From Ascarosepion bandense (lineage: Eukaryota > Mollusca > Cephalopoda > Sepiida > Sepiidae), in contig JBBBDQ010001275.1 of the NCBI GenBank assembly GCA_037127315.1, positions 893,501 through 957,500 on the forward strand: a stretch of 64,000 nt of DNA, in the 5' to 3' direction. Position numbers and translations under genes: made by a program. Below the pieces are notes generated by a model, which had not been told where the DNA came from, made no database searches, and saw nothing but the letters and a program-made list of their open reading frames with translations. This document shows positions 9,966 through 20,500 of the stretch, piece by piece. How positions within the stretch are numbered: the first letter of the stretch is position 1; each line of letters starts with the position of its first letter.

Positions 9966-10565
9966 ATTTTTTTTTAATCGTTTCACCCCAAGCAAGGCAG
10001 TACTGCACTGGTGCACAGGGGACTATATAAGAAAAGAGTGTAAGGTTAAATAAAAGGAGAGTGAAAAGAAAGAGGCACCGGTTTCAGTGGGTGTCATAGA
10101 ATGGTTAAGAGAAGGCTGGGAATACTTGTGTGAAGAGAGTTGGGTGAGAGTAGAGTGAAAAGGAAGAAGAACCAGTTTCAGGGGGTGTCAGAGAATGGTT
10201 AACAGAAGGCTGGGAATACTTGTGTGAAGAGAGTTGGGTGAGAGTAGAATGAAAAGGAAGAAGAACCAGTTTCAGGGGGTGTCAGAGAATGGTTAAAAGA
10301 AGGCTGGAAATACTTGTGTGAAGAGAGTTGGGTGAGAGTAGAGTGAAAAGGACGAAGAACAAGATCGAGAGGGTGTTGGGGAAAGAATAAGAGAAGGATG
10401 GGAGTCGTGGAAATAAGAGATGACAGTCAATGTTCCATCTAAACTATTAGAGATTGTAGCTATCAGAGAAGCGAGCATATGGAAAGGAGTTCCACAGTTG
10501 GGAAGTGTGAGTAAAGAAGCTGGTAGAGTAGAAGTGGAGGCCTGCATTTGGTCATCAGTAGAAAA
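9966..10565 (-). mobile_element. LINE-A 3' end with 94-bp minisatellite
   Basis: The left edge is a T-run and ATCGTTTCACCCCAAGCAAGG, the LINE-A 3' end on the minus strand. A unit with GGCTGGGAATACTTGTGTG recurs at 10116, 10210, 10304 and (diverged) 10398, a period of exactly 94 bp. To its right, the minus-strand translation resembles the final ~50 residues of the LINE-A protein in shifted frames. The minisatellite is unrelated in sequence to the ones at 3.1 and 35.5 kb. Confidence 0.7.
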
Positions 10566-11110
10566 TGATCTTGTAAAGAAAATAGGTGTTCAAAGTGCCA
10601 GAAAAAGATTTACAAGTCTAAAGGCTCGAAAAAAGTTTTACATAAAACAATGAACGTTATCTTTATCTTGTATTAAGTTGTATATTGCAAGTAACTCACC
10701 ATTCTAGATTTTCAGTGTTTCTCCTTATGAAAATTTAATAATATTATACTTGTAAGGTACCTGGGGTGTTAGCAACTTGGTACCACCACTGCATAGGGAA
10801 GTTGATATTTTAACCTGTAACTAGGATGGTACATATCTTGTTTAAATCATAAAACTATCCTTGGAATTCTAACACAAATTGCTTAATAATACTTATCATA
10901 TTGATAAAAACTTTACTTACCTCATAAAACCTGACATATTGAAAATAGAATTTTTTATAAAAACAAGAATGATCGAAATCCCTGTTTATTTTTTTTAACT
11001 TATTTACAAAACAGAAGGATATATAAGTGGCATAATGGTTATCATCATGAAAAATGAAACCAGCAAACAAAGTTCAAATCACATTGAAGGCTGTGTATTC
11101 ACTTTGAGTT
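10566..11110. other. No feature recognised
   Basis: AT-rich sequence without a convincing open frame or repeat match. Confidence 0.4.
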
Positions 11111-11347
11111 ATCATCTTCGTCTAGCTATAGATTGAACAGCATGACTGAATGGGGGGGGGGGGACACCTCGAACCAATGAAAAGATTACTCTAAATTCAA
11201 AACCCTGTTTAGTCTTGGCAACAAGAAACTATTCCACGACAATATTTGTCTATACTTCTGAGATGAGGTATCATTTAGATTGTTGAAACTGTTCTCCTCA
11301 TTTTTATTGCCATATTTATGAGGCTTTGGCCATTGTACACTCTGGTC

Positions 11348-12332
11348 TGTGTGTTGTGGTGCAGTGGATATCAACTCGGAACGAGAAATCGGGGGTCCAA
11401 GTTCAAATTCCAGCCAAATTCATTGCATTCACTTACGCGCAAATACCCTTGGGAAAGGTATTAATCCGTCTCTTCCTTCCAGTTATGGGTGAAATAACAA
11501 AACAGATTGGGTTCTATAGCCTTGGTTGGCAACCAGTCTACCGCAGAAAGCAATGGCATCCTACTGCAGGATAATCTTCTGCCCAATCAGTCATGTCTCT
11601 TTCGAGACATGATCGCCCAAGCGTGTTTCACGTATGGCACTTAACTGACTGACTGAATATAATAACCGAAGACATGATTAAGGCTTGTACTGGTCATAAA
11701 GTTGGGGATCGGTTTTCTATTGTTATGACTGGGCAGAAGATTATCCCGCAGTAGGTTGCCATTGCTTTCTGCGGTAGACTGGTTGCCGACCAAGGCTATA
11801 GAACCCAATCTGTCCTGTTATTTGATTCATAGCTAGAGGGGAAAGAGATGTATTATATTATTAAGTAGTAATTAGTGGAGGATCTGTTTACGACTTCATA
11901 ACAATAAAAAACCGATCCCCAACTTTATGACCAGTACAAGCCTTAATCATGTCTTCGGTTATTATATTCTGTCAGTCAGTTAAGTGCCATACGTGAAACA
12001 CGCTTTCGAGACATGATCGCCCAAGCGAATATAATAACCGAAGACATGATTAAGGCTTGTACTGGTCATAAAGTTGGGGATCAGTTTTCTATTGTTATGA
12101 AGTCGTAAACAGATCCTCCACTAATTACTACTTAATAATATAATACATCTCTTTCCCCTCTAGCTATGAATCAAATAACAGGACAGATTGGGTTCTATAG
12201 CCTTGGTCAGCAACCAGTCTACCGCAGAAAGCAATGGCAACCTACTGCGGGATAATCTTCTGCCCAGTCAGTCATGTCTCTTTCGAGACATGATCGCCCA
12301 AGCGTGTATCACATATGGCACTTAACTGACTG
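11348..12332 (+). mobile_element. Composite, rearranged SINE-A insertion with inverted segments
   Basis: It starts with a normal SINE-A (to about 11654). A foreign segment 'B' follows (11655-11728), then an inverted copy of part of SINE-A plus B (11729-11969), a short inverted SINE-A tail, then B and SINE-A again in forward orientation (12027-12332). The outer 12-bp duplications show that the whole block behaves as one insertion. See the inverted-repeat entry. Confidence 0.75.
11729..12267. repeat. Inverted repeat, 241-bp arms
   Basis: Left arm 11729-11969 and right arm 12027-12267 are near-perfect reverse complements (for example CTGGGCAGAAGATTATC against GATAATCTTCTGCCCAG). The 57-bp spacer is made of inverted SINE-A tail. 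Transcription across it would give a long hairpin. Confidence 0.9.
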
Positions 12333-12689
12333 ACACTCTGGTCTACTTCAGATGCTAGGAATTTCAAACCAAACCCTTTATTTTGATCACGGAGGATATC
12401 ATTCTCATTCCAGATGTCATGTAGTTATCTCTCTTTAACTCAACTGAGTTATTTGTTCACTACTGCTGTAGCCAGGTATTGAACTCACAATCCTTTGGGT
12501 CAAGTCACTGTATCTAACCAACGCCTATATCAATTAGGCCATGTGTCCTTGAGAAGTACTCTACTAACTTTCCACAAAAAAATCATTAAGAAAGCTGTGA
12601 AGAGTCATGACCACTTTCATTATGAAGATACAGAATATTAAAAAGATGTAGCAAATTAAATATAAATACTTTGAAAAAATTGAGGAAAG

Positions 12690-13620
12690 TTGAAGACGGT
12701 TAATTTCTTTTATTCAGAGAGGGAAGTACAGAAAGAGAAAGAGGAAAAAGAAAAGAAGGAATGAAAATGAAGAGGAAAAAGAAAAGAAGGAATGAAAATG
12801 AAGAGGAAAAAGAAAAGAAGGAATGAAAATGAAGAGGAAAAGAAAAAATTAAAAATAAACAACAAATACATAAAGGATAAAAAGTGAAAAACAAGTAAAG
12901 AAAGAAAGCAAGAGAAGTAAAAAATGGAAAAAAACAAGAAAAAAGATATCATAAAAAAGAAAAATGAGAAAGAAAGAAAAAAGAACAAAAAAGAAAAAGC
13001 AGAAAGTAGAAAGAAAAAGAAAGCAAAAACAAAGAGAAAGAAAGAAAGGAAGGAAGACAGAAAACAAAAAAAAACAAGGAGATAAAAGGAAAGAAAATAA
13101 ACAAAAAAATGTAAGGAAGAAAGAAAGTAAAAAGACAAAAGAAAGACAGAAAATAAACACAATAGAAAAGAAAAAAAGGAAAATACAAAAAGAAGAAAAA
13201 TATGATAAAAAAGAAAGAAAAAGTAGAAAAAGAGAAATGAAGAAAACAAAAAATAAAATAAAGCAAAAAGAAAAGAGAGAGAAAGAAAGGAATGAAAAAG
13301 ACAATGAAAGAGAAAGGGGAAGAAAGTGAAAGAAAGAAAAAGAGAAAAAAGAAAAGAAAGATAAAAGAGGAAGAAAGAAAGGAATCAAAAAGACAATGAA
13401 AGAGAAAGGGGAAGAAAGTGAAAGAAAGAAAAAGAGAAAAAAGAAAAGAAAGATAAAAGAGGAAGAAAGAAAGGAATCAAAAAGACAATGAAAGAGAAAG
13501 GGGAAGAAAGTGAAAGAAAGAAAAAGAGAAAAAAGAAAAGAAAGATAAAAGAGGAAGAAAGAAAAACACCTAAAAAAGAAGAAAACGGTGAAGTAAGAAG
13601 AAAGTCAAAATCTGAAGAAT
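12690..13620. repeat. Purine-rich low-complexity tract with 31-bp and 92-bp tandem units
   Basis: It is almost entirely A and G on the plus strand. A ~31-bp unit (GAATGAAAATGAAGAGGAAAA) repeats four times from 12755. A 92-bp unit recurs at 13301, 13393 and 13485 (marker ACAATGAAAGAGAAAGGGG). The Lys/Glu-rich plus-strand and Phe/Ser-rich minus-strand open frames are compositional artefacts. Confidence 0.9.
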
Positions 13621-14175
13621 GGCCACCGTTCCTTAGAATCTGAGGGCGAAAAACTTGCTTGTTCTTGTGTTATTCTTGTCTTTGACAAGCAAGAAACAAT
13701 CTTCAGAGACAAACTGTTTTTGGGTCTTTTTTTTCATAATTGCTTGCTTTTGTCTTACAAGAGGGAGACAACTCAAGCAGCAACAAAAGCATTGGAAAGC
13801 GAAACGTTTCAGTTGATTCAATATGAAAACCATTTAGAAGAAACAGAAATTCAATGAAGTAGACAAAAAAATATAAAAACGCATAATCTCATGTGGAGGA
13901 GGAGGCTATATATATATAGAAATACAGGCATAAGGGTGTAAGAATATATATATATATAATTATTGTAATATTTTTATTATAAGTAGTTATAATAAAATTG
14001 TTTTACATTGCTACACAAAAGCTATGATGTTTCAGTACTGTTAATTGTGCTTCATCAGGCAATGATTGGTCACTGGTGTTGGGAATAATTTAGAAAGAAA
14101 TTTAAATGCCTGGGAAGTGTTCTGACAGAGGACTGAAAGTTTGACATTGACATTCAAAAACACATTTCAAAAGTT

Positions 14176-14668
14176 AACCAGAACGATCTCCCTGATGTAA
14201 TTAGATCCCAAGTGGGCATATATGCTGACAACACTATAGTTTACTCTCGTCTTGATCAAAAATCTACCGAGGCTGACAAAGCAAACCTCAATGCCGAGCT
14301 TGAAAAGGGCCTCCAATCTATGATGGATTGGGGTAAGAAATGGCTCGTTAAATTTAATGCTTCCAAAACAAAGCTGCTATCTAATAACCACTGCAGACAA
14401 TCATTCCTCCTGCCCGTTAACATGGATCAGGCTTCTCTTCCTGAAAATAAAACGCTGCACCTCCTCAGATTAACTCTCACATCAGACCTCAAGTGGAATA
14501 ACTATATAGAATCCATAGCTAAATCCGCTGCTAAGAAAGTTGGTTCTCTGTGTAGGGCCAGGAAGTTCTTCCCGTCCAAAACAATCCTGCACATATACAA
14601 ATCTACCATCCACCCATGCATTGAATATTGCTGCCATATCTGGTCGGGTGCTTCTGCTATCCACTTAG
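14176..14668 (+). pseudogene. LINE-A reverse transcriptase fragment with YADN in place of YADD
   Basis: About 164 codons are open and match the middle of the LINE-A polymerase: NDLPD, then GIYADNTIVYSR, WGKKWLVKFNASKTKLL, LTSDLKWNNYIESIAKSAAK and STIHPCIEYCCHIWSG. The catalytic F/YADD box reads YADN, so the second aspartate is replaced. Both ends are missing. It is the second-best preserved LINE-A coding piece here and is diverged from the 16-kb copy. Confidence 0.85.
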
Positions 14669-14699
14669 GCATAGTTATTGCATTTTTGCAATTCGGACC

Positions 14700-15260
14700 T
14701 ACTTTTTAAAAAGTCAGGGACTAGTGAAGAAAAAAAAAACAGTGAATCAGCATTCCCCAATGACTCCTGAATTTTTTAATATTAGTTTTAGAGTGGCCTA
14801 TAGTCGAATTGTTACACATTTCTGGAATTTAAGGTGGGGGGGTAACATACTTAAAAAAAATATTTTTACCAATATTTTCTAAAAACAATGCAACCAAGAT
14901 TGATTTCATTCAATTATAAATAAGTCCTGAAGTTTTCATCAAAATCCAACCATTATTTGATTTATGCAAGAATTTCCAAATTAATGTGTCTTTCACGGCC
15001 AAAAAAAGTGCATTGCGTAACAATTACGTTTTTTTACTTAATAAAATAGCAGCAATTTGGATATCGCACTGACGTGAGAAAAAAAGACTTTCTACAACAA
15101 TTTCGAATGTGTTAGAAATAATTAAAAAAATTTAAATTATTTAAAAATGCTTTGTTCTATCCTCTTAATGGTAATATAAACTTTCTGCCAATAGAACTTT
15201 GTTTTTATTTAGTTTGGGACCTTTTCCCTTCTATGCTGTTTTTTCAGTGATTTTGTGGAG
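14700..15260. other. No feature recognised
   Basis: AT-rich, with no convincing repeat match or open frame. Confidence 0.4.
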
Positions 15261-15267
15261 GTACCTA

Positions 15268-15715
15268 CTTTAAAACTAATCCATGGTCCTGGAGCTCAGA
15301 CTCAGCCTAAAGAATATTTGGCTTTAAAACTAATCCATGGTCCTGGAGCTCAGACTCTTTGGACGTTGGCATGAAAGACTAAAAAGCAATAGTTGTTTCC
15401 AGTTAAAGCAAAACCATAGACTGAAAGAAAAATGAATGGATGTAAATCAAATTTTGATTTCCTGGTATCGATATCAAATAAATCTTTCATTGCAAACTGA
15501 ATTTTGAAGGCTAAATAAGTCCTCTGAGTAAATGGTATCACGGCTGAGACTAAGAACTACAATTATACCTACTTAGAGCCAAACCCGAAGCAAAAACTAA
15601 AATAAAAGGGCTAAAAAAAATACAGACATACAGGCAGATAAACAGACACATACAGAAACATCTTGCCTTTTATATATATATATATACATCTTGCCTAATA
15701 TATATATATTTCTAA
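15268..15715 (+). mobile_element. ACTAGC element, truncated, with duplicated 5' part
   Basis: AATCCATGGTCCTGGAGCTC occurs twice in 70 bp: first followed by AGACTCAGCCTAAAG (the form seen at 21.7 kb), then by AGACTCTTTGGACG (the form seen at 48.8 kb). Both subtypes are thus joined in tandem. The element runs into CATCTTGCC and an AT repeat, and lacks the usual 3' half. Confidence 0.55.
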
Positions 15716-15782
15716 ATAAAATGTTTGGAATGTAGCTTTTTGTTTCCATAACCTTTTAGATTGTAGTATTGGTAACCTTAAG

Positions 15783-17213
15783 TTTTTTTGTTTTTTTTAA
15801 TCATTTCACCCCGAGCAAGGCAGAAACGCCACTGATGTGCAGGGGGCTACATAAATGTAGAAAGATTAATTAGAAAAGAGTGAGGAGTACAAGCTAGTTA
15901 GAAAGGAACAATAGAAAGCTGAGAAAGCAGGTGCAATGACAGATACATGGGCAGAGAGAAAGTGAAGATTATACAGGGGAGGGGAGAGAGCTAGAGTCCA
16001 GTGGTTAGTAGGTGAGTATTAACTTTGCATTTAAATTTCTGGAGGTCGTAGCCGTCAGGAAAGCAAGAATACGGGAGTGAGTTCCACAGGCGGGAAGTGC
16101 GAGAGAGGAAGCTGCAGGAGTAGAATTGTCGTCTGCATTTGGCTAGCCTGACTGTGAATGGGTGGGACCCAGTTGCCAGTCTGGTTGCATGGGTAAACAA
16201 CTGTTGAGGAGGCATCAGTGACTTAAGCTCATCCGAGCAAAAGCCATGAAAGTATTTATAGAAGAGACAGAGGGAGGCCACATTTCGACGATGGGGAAGT
16301 GGCTGCAGTCGAGTCGCCAGATCAGTACCTATCACATTACAGACTCTCCTTTGGAGCTTGTCAAGAACACTGAGGAGAATGGCAGGGGCACCTGACCATA
16401 AATGGCAGCAGTACTCCATGCACGGATGGATGGTTGACTTGTATATATGCAGGATGGATTCAGGTGGAAAAAACATCCTGGATCGACATAGTGACCCAAT
16501 CTTCTTAGCAGTAGATTTTGCTATGGATTCAATATAGTGGTTCCATTTGAGGTCTGAGGACAGGGTAAGTCCGAGGAGGCGTAGTGTATTACTCTCCGGG
16601 AGAATCATCTGGTCCATGCTTATGGGAGGCAGAAGAGGTTGCCTGTAATGGTTGACAGACAACAGCTTGGTCTTAGAGGAATTGAAGTTGACAAGCCACT
16701 TCTTGCCCCAGTTCACCACAGAGTGTAGATCCCGCTCAAGGTCAGCAGCGAGATTATGTCTGTCCGCCACGACAGGTTTCTTACTGGAGCGGGAGTATAT
16801 TGTAGTGTCATCTGCGTAGATGCCTACTTGGGACTTGATCTCATCTGGGAGGTCGTTGATGAAAATAAGGAAGAGCGTCGGGCCCAGGATAGAGCCTTGT
16901 GGGACACCAGCATTCCTGCTGTAGGACGAAGAGGCACGCCCATTCAGAACGACCTTCATTTTGCGGTTATTTAAGAAAGATTGGATTAGGTCAAGCAGGC
17001 GACCGGTAATACCATAACCGCGTAGTAGGCCAGGGTGCCAAACCCTGTCGAAAGCCTTGGAGATGTCCAGAGCAACCGCGCGAGCCTCGTCAGACTCATC
17101 AAGGGCCTGTAGCATGTACTCCGTTACAGTTGTTTGCAGGTCGGCCGTGGACCTGTCAAATCGGAATCCATATTGCCTGTCGGAGAACAGTTTGTGGGCG
17201 GTGAGATGATGAA
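15783..17213 (-). mobile_element. LINE-A, 5'-truncated, best coding copy in the window
   Basis: Non-LTR retrotransposon of the jockey/CR1 group. The element keeps most of the reverse-transcriptase domain, the C-terminal region, the 3' UTR and the A-rich tail (T-run at 15784-15800 on the plus strand, next to ATCATTTCACCCCGAGC). The 5' end, including any endonuclease and first ORF, is missing; homology stops near 17213. Only a single-copy 3' UTR is present, without the minisatellites of other copies. Confidence 0.9.
15991..17115 (-). CDS. Reverse transcriptase of LINE-A (partial)
   Basis: An RNA-directed DNA polymerase that would copy LINE RNA into DNA at the target site. The frame is open for 374 codons from the first Met, and open homologous sequence continues upstream to about 17213 (SDRQYGFRFDRST, the usual start of the fingers), so the Met is not the real start. 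Visible motifs: the catalytic aspartate in ALDISKAFDRVWH (residue 17), VPQGSILGP (71-79), YADD (100-103), GLTLSSDLKWNHYIES, and a C-terminal SRLWNSLPYSCFPDGYDL. The intact YADD box and long frame make it the youngest-looking coding relic here, but without its 5' part it cannot be autonomous. Confidence 0.9.
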   Translation of the reverse strand: MLQALDESDEARAVALDISKAFDRVWHPGLLRGYGITGRLLDLIQSFLNNRKMKVVLNGRASSSYSRNAGVPQGSILGPTLFLIFINDLPDEIKSQVGIYADDTTIYSRSSKKPVVADRHNLAADLERDLHSVVNWGKKWLVNFNSSKTKLLSVNHYRQPLLPPISMDQMILPESNTLRLLGLTLSSDLKWNHYIESIAKSTAKKIGSLCRSRMFFPPESILHIYKSTIHPCMEYCCHLWSGAPAILLSVLDKLQRRVCNVIGTDLATRLQPLPHRRNVASLCLFYKYFHGFCSDELKSLMPPQQLFTHATRLATGSHPFTVRLAKCRRQFYSCSFLSRTSRLWNSLPYSCFPDGYDLQKFKCKVNTHLLTTGL

Positions 17214-17284
17214 AATCTATCCATAAAAAAAATTTCTTTTTAAAGATTTTTAAGTGGTCTTAAATTTTTGATCAGGTGTGTATA

Positions 17285-17425
17285 TATATATTGTCATCCA
17301 CAGACAGATCTGTTTTGCTGTATCACAGCTCATCAGTATGGTTAGACATCTGATTGCTTCTAGCCAGGAGTGAAACCCGACTGAATTGGCTCCAGTCAGC
17401 TATTCTACCTCTGAGCTATGATATA
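17285..17425 (-). mobile_element. tRNA-like SINE, family 2, truncated
   Basis: Reverse-complement match to the elements at 27.2, 61.5 and 63.4 kb: CAGACAGATCTGTTT, TATCACAGCTCATCAGTATG, and a tRNA-like part with AGCTATTCTACCTCTGAGC. Short AT repeats flank it on both sides. Confidence 0.65.
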
Positions 17426-17429
17426 TATA

Positions 17430-18218
17430 GATAGATAGATAAATAGTGAGAAAGAGGAAGCATATATATATTTCATTGAATAATTTAGACATAACATCCA
17501 TATATTTTTATAATGATCTTTCTATTGTTCTCGAATCAGTTTCTTGATGTTAAGATGAAATTCATGAAGGAAGATAGTGTAGCTTTTTCCCTCCCAAGTA
17601 CTTTTGATCTACTACCAGATCATCCTCAAGGGTGAATTACAAAGACAAATTCATTGTAACCAATAAAATCTGCATTTTTTTTTTTTTTTGCAATAGTGAT
17701 TTTTAAAAAAAGTTGTGAGTTCACTGTTATAATTATTTTAAAATTTTAAATTTCTTCATTGTAGTTATGGAAGATTTTACAAAACAGGTGTTGCAATATG
17801 AGGGCACTGAATGGAAATTGGTAGGGTACTTAGAGGCAATCTAAAGTAATTGGGTAGAAGAAAAATAGATGTCTTTTTTGATTTGTCTTGGTTTATTTTG
17901 TTTTATGGTATATCAACCTCAGTGGATTATTTAATGCCAACAAGATTTTTAGGATACATGCGATTGAACAGAATATGCATTCTTTTTAAAAAATCAGTTT
18001 GTAGATCAAGTTTCATTGATGAATTTTTATAAAGAGGTCATTTTTTTTTTTTTTAAGTCAAATGCCTTACTGATAATTATTCTTTCTTTTTTTTTTTTTT
18101 TTTTTCAAAAATGCACTGCTGGTATTTTGAAAATAAAAATCAATTTTTATGCTTTCATAGTATACTGACTCCAGTTTGGAGCTAATTATTTGGCCATGGG
18201 ATCATAACAGGTGCTATA
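17430..18218. other. Mostly unassigned; part of (AT)n-linked repeat family E
   Basis: TCCCAAGTACTTTTGATCTA at about 17595 resembles 26822-26850 (family E). The rest holds poly-T runs near 17670, 18040 and 18090 and no gene. Confidence 0.4.
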
Positions 18219-18267
18219 CCAAGACCTCCTATATATTAACCATTGGTTAATATATAGGAGGTCTTGG
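18219..18267. repeat. Perfect 49-bp palindrome
   Basis: Arms of 24 bp (CCAAGACCTCCTATATATTA…ACCA and its reverse complement) surround a single central T at 18243. No mismatch. Confidence 0.95.
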
Positions 18268-18479
18268 CTATACCCTGGATCAAGTCTTCCTGCATCTTGA
18301 AATCAAGAAACTGATTCACATAATCTTATATGAATTATTTCCATGTTTAATGTTATTAAAATGCATTCCCTGGAAAATGAAGAGATATAAACAAACAAAT
18401 CAAATTAAAAATTCTAATTTATCATCTCATCATTCTTAGTTATTTTTATACTTATTTCTATTTTTTAATCCAATCCTTG

Positions 18480-18700
18480 GTCTTTTGAACAAGAGGAGAG
18501 GTTCATCTTTTTGTTTCTGGTTTAGGATTCAATTTCCTTCTATAAACTATTGCAAGTCTATATTTCTAATGTCTGACAACACTAAGAAATTTTATTTACT
18601 CTTTATTTATTTTTCCTCATTAGGAGTTGATAGGCTTGCTTATCATCCAGTTCACACTCCTCCCTAGTTTTTCAAACAAGAGTCGAAGTTTACTCATTGC
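18480..18700 (+). mobile_element. LINE-A 3' UTR minisatellite, two diverged units
   Basis: CTTTTGAACAAGAGGAGAGG…GTTTAGGATTC at 18483 and TTTCAAACAAGAGTCGAAG…CCTGTTTAG at 18670 correspond, in plus orientation, to the minisatellite units on the minus strand at 3.1 and 35.5 kb. The piece between (GGAGTTGATAGGC…CCAGTTCACACTCC) matches the unit junction. The element continues after a SINE-A insertion at 19024. Confidence 0.6.
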
Positions 18701-18713
18701 ATCCTGTTTAGAA

Positions 18714-19010
18714 AGGGTGTGCATTGTGGAGCATTGGATATCGGCTCAGAACGAGAAATTAGGGGGCAGAGTTTGAATTCCAGCCGAATTCATTACATTC
18801 ACTTACGTGCAAATACCCTTGGGAAAGATATTAATCCGTCTATTCCTTCCAGTTATGGGTTAAATAACAGGTCAGATTGCTTTGTCGGTAACTAGTCTAC
18901 CGCAGAAAGCAATGGCAACCTACTGAGGGATAATCTTCTGCCTAGTCAGTCATGTTTGTTTCGAGACATGATCGCCCAAGTGTGTATCACGTATGGCACT
19001 TAACTGACTG
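18714..19010 (+). mobile_element. SINE-A copy inside LINE-A 3' UTR
   Basis: It has the tRNA-like head (GTGGAGCATTGGATATCGG), the body and a slightly decayed hairpin. Flanks are ATCCTGTTTAGAA (18701-18713) and ATCCAGTTTAGAA (19011-19023), a 13-bp duplication with one mismatch. Confidence 0.85.
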
Positions 19011-19023
19011 ATCCAGTTTAGAA

Positions 19024-19135
19024 CTAGGTGTCTATTTCCTTCTAAATTCTTTTTTATTCTCTTTCATTCCAAGTTGCACCTTGCATCTTAGTGGCATTAT
19101 TGCCTTGCTTGGAGTGAATTAAAAAAAATGTCAAA
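19024..19135 (+). mobile_element. LINE-A 3' terminus (continuation)
   Basis: It ends CCTTGCTTGGAGTGAATTAAA, the LINE-A 3' signature. It belongs to the element that starts at 18480 and is interrupted by SINE-A. Confidence 0.65.
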
Positions 19136-19660
19136 AATTTTATTACGAATGCTCATTTAAAAAGCTGCTGCAGATGGTTCTTCTGTTCAATATCAATTCA
19201 ATCCTTACTGATAGATTGGATTTTGTAATTGTTTGCAAAAAAATAAGGGAAGACAATTCTGTAATTGCAGTACAACTACTCAGTTAATTTCCTTCAGTAA
19301 CTCAACTCTTCAACTACATTTAAAAAGTTTATTTTATCCTGTACTGTTACTAATCACTAATCAGTAATACTCTACGGTTAAATGATTTTTAAACAGACAA
19401 GCAGCCTGTAGTAAATAATGGAAATGTTTACAATGTAAGAAGAAAAAACAAAAAAAATTAAAAGATTCGTAATTCTGCATGAAATAAAGATGCTTATTTC
19501 ATACAATTTTTTTTTATTTCTAAATAAAAAATATCATAGATATATATTTTCAATAAGCTCAAGATATCATTATGTTAGGAAGCACTAAATAACCCATTGT
19601 ATATATTTTTCTACTTCAATGTAACATTATGTTAGAAGCATCTGATAATAATATCAGACT
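19136..19660. other. No feature recognised
   Basis: AT-rich DNA with no open frame of note. Confidence 0.4.
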
Positions 19661-19669
19661 AAATTTTTT

Positions 19670-20000
19670 ATCATCTGTCGATATTTCTGAGGTGAGGTAT
19701 TGGAACTATTTACACTACGTAGTTCAGATTGTTGTCCTTATCTTTGTTGTCATATTCAAGACATTTTGGCCTTCTCCATTGGAATTTCAAACTGAAACCT
19801 TTTTTTAGTCTACAGGTTAGATTATTCTAGTTTCACATCCTAGATAGCTCAGTTTTTCATTAATTCCGTTTAATAACTTAAATATTCAAGTTTTTTTATT
19901 GTCCACCTCTGCTGTGGCCAGGTATTGAACTCACAACTCCTTGAATGAAGTCAGTTTTAAATTGCTTCAAACAATATTTTTATTCACTGTGGACCAAAGG
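19670..20000 (-). mobile_element. SINE-C copy
   Basis: It reads TTTCTGAGGTGAGG…CCATTGGAATTTCAAACTG…CTGCTGTGGCCAGGTATTGA, the SINE-C order with the tRNA-like head on the right. Head: GAGTTCAATACCTGGCC on the minus strand. Confidence 0.6.
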
Positions 20001-20500
20001 GTTAAGTTTGAAATTCCAACATATATTACCTTAAAAAGGCTGGAGTGTGCAACAATCAAAATATTGTGAATTTGACAATAAAGATGAGAACAAAAATCCT
20101 AACACTGTAAATACAGCAAATTTTTCCAACATGAAATAATTTCTCAAAAACACATAGGTCAGTGGATATAGGCATTAATTAGTTCCACTGACTTGACCAT
20201 AAAAGTTGAGCGTTCAATAAATGGCTACAGCAGTGGTGAACAAATAATTGAGAAAGTTGGGTTAAAAGGAGATAACTAAAAGGCATTCGGAAGTGGCATT
20301 GCACATAGAATGAGAATGATATACTCCAGTGATCAAAATAAAGTGTTCAGTTTGAAATGAAATTCCGAGCACCTGAAGAGGGCCAGTGCGTTCAATGGTC
20401 AAAATAATGTAAACATGGCAATAAAGATGAGGAAGACAGCCCAAACAATGGGAATAATGTCAATACTACCTCATCTCAGAAGTACAGACAAATGAAATAA
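20001..20500 (+). mobile_element. SINE-C copies in the opposite orientation
   Basis: A tail piece at 20030-20110 and a fuller copy at 20150-20490 run opposite to the copy at 19670, so the two form a diverged inverted pair. The fuller copy shows GTTCAATAAATGGCTACAGC, AGTGATCAAAATAAAGTG, GGCAATAAAGATGAGG and CTCATCTCAGAAGTACAGAC. Confidence 0.6.

Larger units (their letters stand above)
11215..12545 (-). mobile_element. SINE-C copy, split by a composite SINE-A insertion
   Basis: The two outer parts (11215-11347 and 12333-12545) form one SINE-C. On the minus strand it has a tRNA-like head (GGCGTTGGTTAGATACAGTG with B-box-like GAGTTCAATACCTGG) and a body through CAGTAGTGAACAAATAAC. The insertion is bracketed by ACACTCTGGTCT at both sides (from 11336 and from 12333), a 12-bp target-site duplication. 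SINE-C was therefore older than SINE-A here. Confidence 0.65.

Noticed and set aside
12710..13388. Overlapping 105-179-codon Phe/Ser-rich (minus) and Lys/Glu-rich (plus) frames
   Set aside because: Purine-rich low-complexity DNA read in all frames; no domain.
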